NCBI RefSeq assembly: GCF_000153465.1 | Contig: NZ_CH672387.1 | Coordinates: forward strand, 3,094,860 to 3,158,859 | Reading direction: 5' to 3' | Source: Aurantimonas manganoxydans SI85-9A1 | Lineage (GTDB): Bacteria > Pseudomonadota > Alphaproteobacteria > Rhizobiales > Rhizobiaceae | DNA length: 64,000 nucleotides | Shown here: piece by piece, positions 37,201 to 46,274 of the stretch | How positions within the stretch are numbered: position 1 is the stretch's first letter | Layout of the letters: the number at the start of each line of letters is the position of its first letter | Program-made: the position numbers and the translations under genes | Notes under the pieces: model-generated | Databases searched by the model: none | The model's input: only the letters and a program-made list of their open reading frames with translations | Told to the model about the DNA's origin: nothing

Positions 37201-38207
37201 GCCACCTCCGCCGGCGAGCGCAGGGGCAGGCCGACAATGAGGTTCTGCGGCTTCAGCCGCACGACGCCGTCCTTCGGCCTGGCGAGGAACAGCCAGACGG
37301 GCCGCGCGCCGATGGCCGGCAGTGCCTCGGCCGGATCGGTGAAGGTCAGGGCGAAGATGCCGATGATCTTCTCCAGATCGGCGGGGGCCACCGTATCGCC
37401 GCGCCAGACCTGGTTGCCGATCCGGCTGGCCTCGGCGTCGAGGCCGACGAACCAGGCCCAGTCGTCGTCATCCACCCGGGCGACCGGCTCGACCTTCACC
37501 CGCACCCCGAGGAGATGCGCGATCCAGCGCTCGATCGCCTCGGCGAGGCCGGCCCGCGCCGCCGGCCCCGAGGCGAAACTCAGCACCAGCTCGAAGGCTT
37601 CGTCGCGGTGGAAATAGGAGGCGGCGTTCTCGCCATCGAGGACGTCGAGTTCGCTCACCGTCGGCTCGGCGAACATCGCCAGGAGCGGCGAGGCATGGCG
37701 ATCCTGCTCCTGCATCTCGACGATCTCGGCATCGGCAAGGAGCAGCGCGCCATCATGCACGCTTGCCCGCTGCGGCCGGAAGAACAGCTCGGCCGAGCGC
37801 AGGACGAACGGGTCCGTGCAGCCATCCAGCGCGTTGCGCAGGACGACCTGCGCCAGCTGGTTCACGAACAGATGCGGCGTGCCGGACATGTCGCCGCGCA
37901 CCAGCGTCAGATAGGCCGCCTCCAGCGTCGGCGCGGCCATGAGCCTGTCGCGGAAGGCCAGCATCACCTGCCAGTTCTCGCGCGCGTCCGCATCGTCGAG
38001 CCCGGCGATCTCCGCCTCGCTGACCGGGCGGCGCGGATCGGCCAAAAGGCTGGCATGCAGGGCCAGCTCGGCAGCGCAGGCCTCGGGCGGCGGCACCAGT
38101 TCGGGCCGGGCGAAATAGGCCTTCAGGAATTCGTCGGTCAGCATCAGATGGCCCGACGCATTGCGGTCGAGAAGCTGATGGCCGCAGGACACCCAGAACT
38201 CGCTCAT
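37197..38207 (-). CDS. DUF6352-like protein, formate dehydrogenase accessory
   Basis: A 336-residue soluble protein beginning MSEFWVSCGHQLLDRN. I recall this sequence type as DUF6352, found beside formate dehydrogenase genes in Hyphomicrobiales; the DUF number is from memory. The product is acidic, without membrane helices or known catalytic motifs. ATG 38207 is preceded by GGAGAGACGAG. It stands 22 bp after the DUF6505-like gene and overlaps the DUF3305-like gene. Confidence 0.75.
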   Translation of the reverse strand: MSEFWVSCGHQLLDRNASGHLMLTDEFLKAYFARPELVPPPEACAAELALHASLLADPRRPVSEAEIAGLDDADARENWQVMLAFRDRLMAAPTLEAAYLTLVRGDMSGTPHLFVNQLAQVVLRNALDGCTDPFVLRSAELFFRPQRASVHDGALLLADAEIVEMQEQDRHASPLLAMFAEPTVSELDVLDGENAASYFHRDEAFELVLSFASGPAARAGLAEAIERWIAHLLGVRVKVEPVARVDDDDWAWFVGLDAEASRIGNQVWRGDTVAPADLEKIIGIFALTFTDPAEALPAIGARPVWLFLARPKDGVVRLKPQNLIVGLPLRSPAEVA

Positions 38208-38229
38208 CTCGTCTCTCCAGCGTCCGGGT

Positions 38230-38775
38230 TCATGGCTGCGTCTTGCCGAGAGTGCGGATGTCCACATGCTCGGCATAGGCGTCGTCGTCCTCGTCGATCT
38301 CGACGAAGCCGAAGGCGCGGGAATGATCGACGGCACCCTCGCGCCGATGCAGGGTGCGGAAGCGCTCGCGAATGTCGCCATTCTCGACGCTGCGCTGCAC
38401 CGCCAGCATGGTGTTCACCGGGTGGTCGCAGAGCGAGGTGGCGAAGGCCACCTCCTCTTCCGCCGCCGGCCGGGCGGTGTCGACGTCCGGCGCGCCGAGA
38501 TGGGTCACGAGATGGCGGGCCAGATCCTCTACCACCGCGTCGCGCTCGGCCTCGCTCGCCTCGCTGACGATCGCCAGGGTCGACCAGCCGAAGCTCGCAA
38601 CGCCCAGAAGCCCCGAGCGAAATGCCTGGCGCTCCTTGCCCGCAAGGGCCGCGACGTCGCGGTTCCAGAAGCGGAATGTGCCGCTGACGGCCCATTCGCC
38701 GGGTTCGGCCGCCTCAGTGAAGACGAAGGCGTCGGACGGGTCCATGCGGATCGTGCGCGGCAGTTTCAAAGCCAT
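38230..38775 (-). CDS. DUF6505-like protein, formate dehydrogenase accessory
   Basis: A 181-residue protein starting MALKLPRTIRMDPSDAFVF, which I recall as the DUF6505 family (number from memory). No signal peptide, helix or catalytic motif is seen. It is the first gene of a three-gene minus-strand unit divergent from the formate dehydrogenase operon. ATG 38775 follows GGGGGCCCC, a weak ribosome site; the longer open frame upstream has arginine-rich content and is not supported. Function unknown. Confidence 0.72.
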   Translation of the reverse strand: MALKLPRTIRMDPSDAFVFTEAAEPGEWAVSGTFRFWNRDVAALAGKERQAFRSGLLGVASFGWSTLAIVSEASEAERDAVVEDLARHLVTHLGAPDVDTARPAAEEEVAFATSLCDHPVNTMLAVQRSVENGDIRERFRTLHRREGAVDHSRAFGFVEIDEDDDAYAEHVDIRTLGKTQP

Positions 38776-39165
38776 GGGGCCCCCATTGCGGGCGCGCGCC
38801 GTAACGGCGGCGTTCCGGCCGCAGCGAGCAGCCGGCGCTCCCCATCGCGCATCGGGCCATCGCTGTCCAGCCGCCCCCGCCCATGCCGATCCGCCGTACG
38901 GGAACGCCCCCACGCGGGAAAACGCCGCAGGCGGACCGGCGCATTGAGACCGGAGCGGCAGTAGCCGCCCGTCTTGCGGGTTCCAGATGGGGAGACAAGG
39001 CAGCGAAACGGGCGGTGATCGAGCCCGAGGGTCGATGGCGACGACATGAAAAAACCACGTGATACTATTGACTTGCGCCAGTTTAAAATCGTTCTACGCC
39101 AACGGTGGACGGTGAGACAACCGGCTGCCTGAAATGCCGTACACGCCCGAAGGATTGCGTCCATC
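38776..39165. other. Divergent promoter region (390 bp) of the formate dehydrogenase units
   Basis: No gene is supported. The last 100 bp are AT-richer, with a TTGACT at 39068-39073 that could be a -35 for the plus operon, though no good -10 follows at normal spacing. A 28-codon frame starting at 39046 lacks a ribosome site. Nothing else is recognisable. Confidence 0.5.
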
Positions 39166-40896
39166 GTGACCGATACGCCAGCCCATACCGGCCCCCGCGA
39201 CACCGCCGTGGCGGCGCTCGCCGCCCTGCCCCCGGCGCAGCCGCCGCTTCTGTCCCTCGTCAGCGACGGCACGATCCTGATCTGCGGTGACGGCGCGGCC
39301 GCGATCGATGCGGGCCTGCGGCTGGCCGCGTCCCTCGACGTGACGGTTCTCCTCGACGATGGCGGCCTGACGCCGGTGCCCGATGGCCTGTCGTTTCCGG
39401 TGGCGCGCGGCCGCATCGCCAGCGCCACGGGGCATTTCGGCGCCTATCAGGCGGTCGTGGACGGCTACGTGCCGCCGGACGGCATGGCGCTGCCGCGCGA
39501 CGGCGCCGTGTCGCGCTGCGACGTGATCCTCGATCTCGCGGCCCGTCCGCCGCTGTTTCCCGCCCATGAGGCCCGCGACGGCTATCTGCGGGCCGAAGTC
39601 GCCGACCCGGCCGCCTTCGACGCGGCGATCGCCGAAGCATCGGAACTCGTCGGCGAGTTCGAGAAGCCGCAATATATCGCCTTCCGCAAGGAGCTCTGCG
39701 CCCATTCGCGCTCGTCGATCACCGGCTGCACCCGTTGTCTCGACGCCTGCGCCATGCAGGCGATCGCGCCGGCCGGCGAGCATGTGACGATCGACGCCTA
39801 TGTCTGCGCCGGCTGCGGCAATTGCGCCGCGGTGTGCCCGACGGGCGCCGCCTCCTACACGCTGCCGACGGTCGACATGCAGCTCGACCGCCTGCGCACG
39901 CTCCTGACCAGCTACCGGGCCGCGGGCGGTCGTGATCCGGTCGTCCTCTTCCATGACGGCTATGTCGGTCAGCCGCTCATCGACGCCGCTGGTCCGGCGC
40001 TGCCGGCCCATGTGCTGCCGATGGCCGTCAACGAGATCAAGCAGATCGGGCTGGAAAGCCTCGCTGCGGCGTTCGCCTATGGGGCGGCCGGCATCGGCAT
40101 CCTGGCGCGCCGCGCGCCGCGGAACGGCGTGGCCACTCTTGCCGGGACCGTCGATCTGGCCGGCGCCTTTGCGGCCGCGCTCGGCTATGGCGAGGATTCC
40201 TGCCGGATCCTCCATGCCGATACGCCGGACGATATGCTCGCCGAACTGGCGGCCCTGCCGCTCGGCCATGCCGCACCGGCGCCCGCCAGCTTCGCCCCGG
40301 TCGGCAGCAAGCGCGAGCTTCTGGAGCTGAGCCTGCGGATGCTGCACCGGGTCGCGCCGGCGCCGGTCGAGCAGGTGGCGCTGCCGCAGGGCGCGCCCTT
40401 CGGCAAGGTTCATGTGCAGACCGACGGCTGCACGCTGTGCCATGCCTGCGTGACCGCCTGCCCCACCGGTGCACTGTCGGCCAGCGAGGACCGTCCGCTT
40501 CTCAGTTTCTCCCACGGCGCCTGCGTTCAGTGCGGCCTGTGCGAGTCGACCTGCCCGGAACAGGTGATCACCCTGGAGCCGACGCTCGATTTCGCCGCCT
40601 GGAACGCGCCGCGGCAGATCCTCAAGGAGGAAGAGCCCTTCTGCTGCATTCGCTGCGCCAAGCCCTTCGGCACGAAGAGCACGATCGAGCGGATCATCGC
40701 CAAGCTGGAAGGCAAGCACTGGATGTTCGCCGGCGAGAATGCCCGCCGTCTCGACGCGATCCGCATGTGCGAGGACTGCCGGGTGGAGGCGGTGCTGAAC
40801 GAGGGGATCGATCCCTATGCCGGCACGGCCCGGCCGAAGCCGCGCCTTGCCGAGGATCACCGGGCGCCGATAGACTTTGACGGCCGCCGACATTGA
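39166..40896 (+). CDS. 4Fe-4S polyferredoxin-like protein of the formate dehydrogenase operon
   Basis: A 576-residue protein with several cysteine clusters: CTRCLDACAMQAI and CAGCGNCAAVCPTGA near 185-225, CTLCHACVTACPTGA and CVQCGLCESTCPEQV near 425-470, plus CIRC and CEDC pairs towards the end. The N-terminal third has a Rossmann-like GDGAAAIDAGLRLA stretch. This makes at least four iron-sulphur sites. Such proteins are found with TorD and DUF3306 genes and are thought to help electron flow or cluster insertion. GTG 39166 is the start; its ribosome site AAGGA is rather far (12 bases). Confidence 0.85.
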   Translation: MTDTPAHTGPRDTAVAALAALPPAQPPLLSLVSDGTILICGDGAAAIDAGLRLAASLDVTVLLDDGGLTPVPDGLSFPVARGRIASATGHFGAYQAVVDGYVPPDGMALPRDGAVSRCDVILDLAARPPLFPAHEARDGYLRAEVADPAAFDAAIAEASELVGEFEKPQYIAFRKELCAHSRSSITGCTRCLDACAMQAIAPAGEHVTIDAYVCAGCGNCAAVCPTGAASYTLPTVDMQLDRLRTLLTSYRAAGGRDPVVLFHDGYVGQPLIDAAGPALPAHVLPMAVNEIKQIGLESLAAAFAYGAAGIGILARRAPRNGVATLAGTVDLAGAFAAALGYGEDSCRILHADTPDDMLAELAALPLGHAAPAPASFAPVGSKRELLELSLRMLHRVAPAPVEQVALPQGAPFGKVHVQTDGCTLCHACVTACPTGALSASEDRPLLSFSHGACVQCGLCESTCPEQVITLEPTLDFAAWNAPRQILKEEEPFCCIRCAKPFGTKSTIERIIAKLEGKHWMFAGENARRLDAIRMCEDCRVEAVLNEGIDPYAGTARPKPRLAEDHRAPIDFDGRRH

Positions 40897-40987
40897 TGAG
40901 GCCCACACCCTCGACCCGCTCGGATCGCAGGCTAGTTTTCCCTGCGGCAGATCCGGAAGCACGAACGGGACGGCAAGGACGACCGGA

Positions 40988-41680
40988 TTGAGCAACGATT
41001 TCCTCTCCCGCTGGTCCCAGCGCAAGCGCGAGGTCGCCGACGCGGACCGAACGGCCGCCGCCGGAGCGGATGCCGGCCATGAAGCGGAGGCCGCTGGCGT
41101 ATCGCCTGAGCACGCTGCAACGGACGACGCGCTGCAGGCCTCCGTCGATGCGCCGATCACCGCCGAGGAGCTGGCGGCGCTGCCCGCCCCGGCGGATCTG
41201 ACCGCCGCGTCGGACATGACGGCGTTTCTGCGCAAGGGCGTTCCGGCCTCCCTGCGCAATCGCGCCATGCGGCGGCTCTGGTCGCTCGATCCCGCCATCC
41301 GCGACTATGTCGGTGACGCCAGGGACTATGCGTGGGACTGGAACGTGCCCGGCGGCGTGCCGGTCTCCGGGCCCTTGTCGGCGACCACCGACGTCAAGCA
41401 GATGGTCAAGGACATCTTCGGCCGCGAGAAGGCTGCGCCCATCGAGGCCGCGGAGCCGACCGTCGCGGCGGATCAAAGCGACCCCGCCGGATCGCCTGCC
41501 CAGATGACCGTGGCCAACGCCACGCAGGCCGCGCCGAACGAGACGGTTTCCGCCGCGCCCGGCTCACAGGATTCGGCTCTAACGGAGACGCCGGACACCA
41601 TGCCCGAAACCGCTGCCGAAACACCGCAGCAAGGTCCGCGAAACCGGCCGCTGCGACATGGCAGCGCGCTGCCGATTTGA
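40988..41680 (+). CDS. DUF3306-like protein, formate dehydrogenase accessory
   Basis: A 230-residue protein opening with LSNDFLSRWSQRK, the standard N-terminus of DUF3306, and containing FLRKGVPASLRNRAMRRLW and PAIRDYVGDARDYAWDWN, the conserved core. The C-terminal 80 residues are a low-complexity Ala/Glu/Thr tail. TTG 40988 is selected because AAGGA lies 8 bases upstream and it matches the family start; the frame stays open into the polyferredoxin gene. It is the partner family of the DUF3305 gene on the other strand. Confidence 0.85.
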   Translation: MSNDFLSRWSQRKREVADADRTAAAGADAGHEAEAAGVSPEHAATDDALQASVDAPITAEELAALPAPADLTAASDMTAFLRKGVPASLRNRAMRRLWSLDPAIRDYVGDARDYAWDWNVPGGVPVSGPLSATTDVKQMVKDIFGREKAAPIEAAEPTVAADQSDPAGSPAQMTVANATQAAPNETVSAAPGSQDSALTETPDTMPETAAETPQQGPRNRPLRHGSALPI

Positions 41681-41791
41681 ATAGCCGTCAACGAAACTGG
41701 AATGGTTCAAAAGACGCTTGCACAAACCCCGGAACCAACTAGGTTCTCGTTCCAGATCAACGGGTAACCGGACACCCATGAAAGCGCCACG

Positions 41792-42436
41792 ATGACCGAC
41801 GGGCCTTCCGAACCGAGCGCTCACGACGTTGCCGCAACGGCGACGGCGCCCGTGCGCGCGGCGCTCGATTCGGTCGATCAGTTCCGGGTCCAGCATTACG
41901 GCCTTCTCGCCGTTCTCATGGCGCGCGAACCGAGCGCCGAAACGCTGGCGCTGGTCGCCGGGCTCAGCGGCGACGCGACCCCGCTCGGCCGCAGCCACGC
42001 GGCGCTGGCCGATGCCGCCCGCCGGGCCGATCCGGCGCGCCTGGAGCGCGAGTATTTCGACCTCTTCATCGGCGTCGGCCGCGGCGAACTGGTGCCCTAC
42101 GGCTCTTATTACCTCACCGGCTTCCTGCGCGAAAAGCCGCTGGCCCGCCTGCGGCAAGATCTGGCGCGGCTCGGCATCGAACGGTCCCGATCCCTCGTCG
42201 AGCTTGAGGACCATGTCGGCGTCCTCTGCGAGACCATGGCCGGGCTGATCGACGGGCGCTTCGAGGCCCCCGAGGGCGCCGCCCGCGACTTCTTCGCCCG
42301 CCACATGCAGCCGTGGATGGGCCGCTTCTTCGCGGATCTCGAGACGGCCCGGTCGGCGGATTTCTACCGCTGTGTCGGCCGTGTCGGCCGCAGCTTCATG
42401 ACAATCGAGACCGAGTCGCAGGCGCTGGTCGCATGA
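41792..42436 (+). CDS. TorD family molybdoenzyme chaperone
   Basis: A 214-residue helical chaperone. The segments LEREYFDLFIGVGRGELVPY and ARHMQPWMGRFFADLE are typical for TorD/DmsD proteins, which bind Tat signal peptides and help load the molybdenum cofactor before export. Its place before a Tat-signal peptide gene and the FdhA gene indicates it matures FdhA. It is preceded by a 111-bp spacer holding a small inverted repeat (GAACC-N5-GGTTC, 41732-41746). Confidence 0.9.
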   Translation: MTDGPSEPSAHDVAATATAPVRAALDSVDQFRVQHYGLLAVLMAREPSAETLALVAGLSGDATPLGRSHAALADAARRADPARLEREYFDLFIGVGRGELVPYGSYYLTGFLREKPLARLRQDLARLGIERSRSLVELEDHVGVLCETMAGLIDGRFEAPEGAARDFFARHMQPWMGRFFADLETARSADFYRCVGRVGRSFMTIETESQALVA

Positions 42437-42492
42437 GCGTGCCGCGAAACGACCGCACGGCCCGCGCGCCGGCAGCGAAATGGGAGACGACC

Positions 42493-42717
42493 ATGGCCAC
42501 GGACAAGCCTGATCTCAATCGACGCGCCTTCCTTCGCAAGGCCACGGGTGCGGCTGGCGCGGCGACCGCGGTGGCCGTGACGGCGCCGGCCTTCGTCGAC
42601 GAGGCCGAGGCCTACGATCCGGGGACCGACGAGACCCAACCCAAATATCAGCCCGACAGCCCGGACGTTCAGGCGTTCTACCGGACCAACGGCTACGAAA
42701 CGCTGCAGGACAAGTGA
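42493..42717 (+). CDS. Small Tat-signal protein of the formate dehydrogenase operon
   Basis: A 74-residue protein with a twin-arginine motif LNRRAFLRK at residues 9-17 and a hydrophobic AAGAATAVAV stretch, then a short polar tail. ATG 42493 has GGGAG six bases upstream; ATG 42433, which overlaps the TorD stop, would add 20 residues. Small proteins of this kind commonly precede fdhA in this operon type. It may act as a membrane or periplasmic helper subunit; the role is not established. Confidence 0.8.
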   Translation: MATDKPDLNRRAFLRKATGAAGAATAVAVTAPAFVDEAEAYDPGTDETQPKYQPDSPDVQAFYRTNGYETLQDK

Positions 42718-42724
42718 GGCGGAC

Positions 42725-45661
42725 ATGCTCACCAAACGCAAGGCCGGTCAGCCCGGCCAATTCTGTTCTTCCGTCTCGTCGACCCGTCCTGCCGGACTCG
42801 ATCGCCGCGCCTTTCTGAAGCAGTCGGGCCTCGCCGTCGGCGGCCTCGCCGCCTTCGGCACCATGATGCCCGGGGCCGTGCAGAAGGCCGAGGCGGTCAG
42901 CGCGCCGATGCCCGGCGTGCCGATCGAGATCAAGAAGAACATCTGTACCCATTGCTCGGTGGGCTGCACGGTGACCGCCGAAGTGCAGAACGGCGTCTGG
43001 ACCGGCCAGGAGCCGAGCTGGTCGAGCCCGATCAACCGCGGCACCCACTGCGCCAAGGGCGCCGCGATCCGCGAGATCGTGCATGGCGACCGGCGGCTGA
43101 AATACCCGCTGAAGCTGGTCGACGGCCAGTGGCAGAGGCTGTCCTGGGAACAGGCGATCAACGAGATCGGCGACAAGATGCTGGAGATCCGCGAGGATTC
43201 CGGCGCCGACGCCATGTATCTCCTCGGCTCGGCCAAGTTCACCAATGAAGGCGCCTATCTGTTCCGCAAGTTCGGCGCCTTCTGGGGCACCAACTCGGTC
43301 GACCACCAGGCCCGCATCTGCCATTCCACCACCGTGGCCGGCGTCGCCAACACCTGGGGCTACGGCGCCCAGACCAATTCCTACAACGACATCCGCAACG
43401 CCAAGACCATGATCATCATGGGCGGCAATCCGGCGGAAGCGCATCCGGTCGCGATGCAGCACGTCCTGGCCGGCAAGGAGCTGAACCGCGCCAATCTGAT
43501 CGTCATCGATCCGCGCTTCACCCGCACCGCCGCACACGGCACCGAATATCTGCGCCTTCGCGCCGGTACCGACATTCCGGTTATCTGGGGCATTCTCTGG
43601 CACGTCTTCGAGAATGGCTGGGAGGACAAGGAGTTCATCCGCACCCGCGTCTACGGCATGGACGAGGTCCGCAAGGAAGTCGCCAAGTGGACGCCGGAAG
43701 AGGTCGAGCGCGTCTCGGGCGTATCCGGCGAGCAGCTGAAGCACGTCGCCTACTTGTTCTCGCAGGAGCGGCCCTCGACGCTGATCTGGTGCATGGGCGC
43801 CACCCAGCACACGGTCGGCACCGCCAATGTGCGCGCCTACTGCACCCTGTGCCTGGCCACCGGCAATGTCGGCAAGCCAGGCACCGGCGCCAACATCTTC
43901 CGCGGCCACACCAATGTGCAGGGCGCGACCGATCTCGGCCTCGATGTCACCTCGCTGCCGCTCTATTACGGCCTGACCGAAGGCGGCTGGAAGCATTGGT
44001 CGCGGGTCTGGGAAGTCGAATATGAGTGGCTGCAGAGCCGCTTCGACGAGGTCCCGGCCAAGGGCGGGCGCGAGCCGCGCACCCGCAAGGAGAACATGGA
44101 GACCCCGGGCATCACCTCGACCCGGTGGTTCGACGCGGTCAGCATGCCGCCGGAGGAGATCGACCAGCGCTCGCCGCTGCGCGGCATGTTCATCATGGGC
44201 CATGGCGGCAACACCGTCACCCGCATGCCGGAAATGCTGCAGGCGCTGGAGAAGCTGGAACTGCTGGTGGTCGCCGACCCCCACGCCACCACCTTCGGCG
44301 CCATCAAGGGCCGCCGCAACGGCACCTATCTCCTGCCCATCGCCACCTCGCTGGAGACCAATGGCTCGCGCACCGCGTCGAACCGCTCGCTGCAATGGGG
44401 CGAGCAGATCGTCGAGCCGGCCTTCGAGTCCCGCGACGACTATGCGGTGATCCACGACTTCGCGGTCAAGCTCGGCTTCGCCGACCGGATGTTCAAGAAC
44501 ATCGGGGTGGAGAACAGCAAGGTCTCGGCCGAGGACATCCTGCGCGAGATCAATCGCGGTGGCTTCTCCACCGGCTATTGCGGCCAGTCGCCGGAGCGGC
44601 TGAAGGCGCATATGCGCAACCAGGACAAGTTCGACCTGGTCAGCCTGCGCGCCCCGGCCGACACGCCGGAAGTCGGCGGCGAATATTACGGCCTGCCCTG
44701 GCCGTGCTGGGGTACGCCGGAGATGAAGCATCCGGGCTCGCCGATCCTCTACCGTACCGACGTCCCCATCTGGGAAGGCGGCGGCACCTTCCGCGCGCGC
44801 TTCGGCGTCGAGCGGAACGGCGAGACGCTGCTGGCCGAGGATTCCTATTCGGAGGGCTCCCAGCTCACCGACGGCTATCCCGAGTTCAATTACGGCATCC
44901 TGCGCAAGCTCGGCTGGGACGCCGATCTGCGGCCGGAGGAACTGGCGACGATCCAGCGGGTCGGCGGCGACAAGGTCGACGCGGTCAGCTGGGCAACGGA
45001 TCTGTCCGGCGGCATCCAGCGCGTCTGCATGGATCACGGCGTCATGCATTACGGCAACGGCAAGGCCCGGGTGGTCGCCTGGAACCTGCCCGATCCGGTG
45101 CCGGTGCACCGCGAGCCGATCTACACGCCACGGCCGGACCTCGTCGAGAAATACCCGACCCGGCCCGACGAGCGGCAGTTCCGCATCCCGAATATCGGCT
45201 ATTCCGTGCAGCAGGCCGCGATCGAGCGGAACGTCGCCGGAAACTTCCCGATCCTGCTCACCTCGGGCCGGCTCGTGGAATATGAGGGCGGCGGCGAAGA
45301 GACCCGCTCCAACCGCTGGCTGGCGGAGCTGCAGCAGGAGATGTTCGTCGAGATCAATCCGGCCGACGCCACGGCCCGCGGTGTCGAGGACGGGCAATAT
45401 GTCTGGGTCTACGGCACGGAGAACGATGCGAAGACGCGGGTGAAGGCGCTGGTGACCGAGCGCGTGGCGCCCGGCGTCGCCTTCATGCCCTTCCACTTCT
45501 CCGGACATTACCAGGGCGAGGACTGGCGCGAGCACTATCCGGCGGGCACCGACCCGATCGTGCTCGGCGAATCCGTCAACACCATCACGACTTACGGTTT
45601 CGACCCGGTCACCGGCATGCAGGAGACCAAGGTCGTGCTGTGCCAGATCGCGGCGGCATAA
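42725..45661 (+). CDS. fdh3A: Formate dehydrogenase alpha subunit (molybdopterin, Tat-exported)
   Basis: A 978-residue molybdopterin oxidoreductase that oxidises formate on the periplasmic side. The Tat signal is DRRAFLKQ at 26-33. The N-terminal [4Fe-4S] cluster uses Cys74, Cys77, Cys81 and Cys109. The metal ligand is Cys199, in ARICHSTT, followed by His200, so this is a cysteine and not a selenocysteine enzyme. Length and order (A, B, C) fit the membrane-bound FDH3/FdoG-type. It starts 7 bp after the small Tat-signal gene. No fdhD gene is in the window. Confidence 0.95.
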   Translation: MLTKRKAGQPGQFCSSVSSTRPAGLDRRAFLKQSGLAVGGLAAFGTMMPGAVQKAEAVSAPMPGVPIEIKKNICTHCSVGCTVTAEVQNGVWTGQEPSWSSPINRGTHCAKGAAIREIVHGDRRLKYPLKLVDGQWQRLSWEQAINEIGDKMLEIREDSGADAMYLLGSAKFTNEGAYLFRKFGAFWGTNSVDHQARICHSTTVAGVANTWGYGAQTNSYNDIRNAKTMIIMGGNPAEAHPVAMQHVLAGKELNRANLIVIDPRFTRTAAHGTEYLRLRAGTDIPVIWGILWHVFENGWEDKEFIRTRVYGMDEVRKEVAKWTPEEVERVSGVSGEQLKHVAYLFSQERPSTLIWCMGATQHTVGTANVRAYCTLCLATGNVGKPGTGANIFRGHTNVQGATDLGLDVTSLPLYYGLTEGGWKHWSRVWEVEYEWLQSRFDEVPAKGGREPRTRKENMETPGITSTRWFDAVSMPPEEIDQRSPLRGMFIMGHGGNTVTRMPEMLQALEKLELLVVADPHATTFGAIKGRRNGTYLLPIATSLETNGSRTASNRSLQWGEQIVEPAFESRDDYAVIHDFAVKLGFADRMFKNIGVENSKVSAEDILREINRGGFSTGYCGQSPERLKAHMRNQDKFDLVSLRAPADTPEVGGEYYGLPWPCWGTPEMKHPGSPILYRTDVPIWEGGGTFRARFGVERNGETLLAEDSYSEGSQLTDGYPEFNYGILRKLGWDADLRPEELATIQRVGGDKVDAVSWATDLSGGIQRVCMDHGVMHYGNGKARVVAWNLPDPVPVHREPIYTPRPDLVEKYPTRPDERQFRIPNIGYSVQQAAIERNVAGNFPILLTSGRLVEYEGGGEETRSNRWLAELQQEMFVEINPADATARGVEDGQYVWVYGTENDAKTRVKALVTERVAPGVAFMPFHFSGHYQGEDWREHYPAGTDPIVLGESVNTITTYGFDPVTGMQETKVVLCQIAAA

Positions 45662-45676
45662 GGGGAGCGACAGACA

Positions 45677-46273
45677 ATGGCGCGGCTTAAATTTCTCTGC
45701 GACTCCGATCGCTGCATCGAGTGCAATGCCTGCGTGACGGCGTGCAAGAACGAGCACGACGTGCCCTGGGGCATCAACCGGCGTCGCGTGGTGACGCTGA
45801 ACGATGGCAAGCCGGGCGAGCGCTCGGTGTCGATGGCCTGCATGCACTGCACCGACGCGCCCTGCGCGGCGGTGTGCCCGGTGGACTGCTTCTTCACCAC
45901 CGAGGACGGCGTCGTGCTGCACTCCAAGGATCTGTGCATCGGCTGCGGCTACTGCTTCTACGCCTGCCCGTTCGGCGCGCCGCAATATCCGCGCGTCGGC
46001 AATTTCGGCTCGCGCGGCAAGATGGACAAGTGCACCTATTGCGCCGGCGGTCCGGAAGCCGACAGCTCCGAGGCGGAATACGCCAAATACGGCAAGAACC
46101 GCATCGCCGAGGGCAAGCTGCCCATGTGCGCCGAGATGTGCTCGACCAAGGCGCTTCTGGCGGGCGACAGCGACATCATCGCGACGATCTACAAGGAGCG
46201 GGTCGCCAAGCGCGGCTACGGCACCGGGGCCTGGGGCTGGCAAACGGCCTACCGCGAAACGATCGAGGCCTGA
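45677..46273 (+). CDS. fdh3B: Formate dehydrogenase beta subunit (4x[4Fe-4S])
   Basis: A 198-residue ferredoxin-like subunit with four cysteine groups: CIECNACVTACKNEHD, CMHCTDAPCAAVCPVDC, CIGCGYCFYACPFG and CTYC with the late CAEMCSTKAL. It wires electrons from FdhA to the cytochrome b subunit. It is shorter than E. coli FdnH and lacks the C-terminal membrane anchor, as expected for FDH3-type enzymes. ATG 45677 is 15 bp after fdhA with GGGGAG upstream. Confidence 0.95.
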   Translation: MARLKFLCDSDRCIECNACVTACKNEHDVPWGINRRRVVTLNDGKPGERSVSMACMHCTDAPCAAVCPVDCFFTTEDGVVLHSKDLCIGCGYCFYACPFGAPQYPRVGNFGSRGKMDKCTYCAGGPEADSSEAEYAKYGKNRIAEGKLPMCAEMCSTKALLAGDSDIIATIYKERVAKRGYGTGAWGWQTAYRETIEA

Positions 46274-46274
46274 G

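Noticed and set aside
39046..39132. 28-codon frame MKKPRDTIDLRQ... in the divergent formate dehydrogenase promoter region
   Set aside because: No ribosome site, and it overlaps the likely promoter.
42725..45661. Selenocysteine (in-frame TGA) in the formate dehydrogenase alpha subunit
   Set aside because: The active-site codon encodes cysteine (Cys199) and the frame is uninterrupted.
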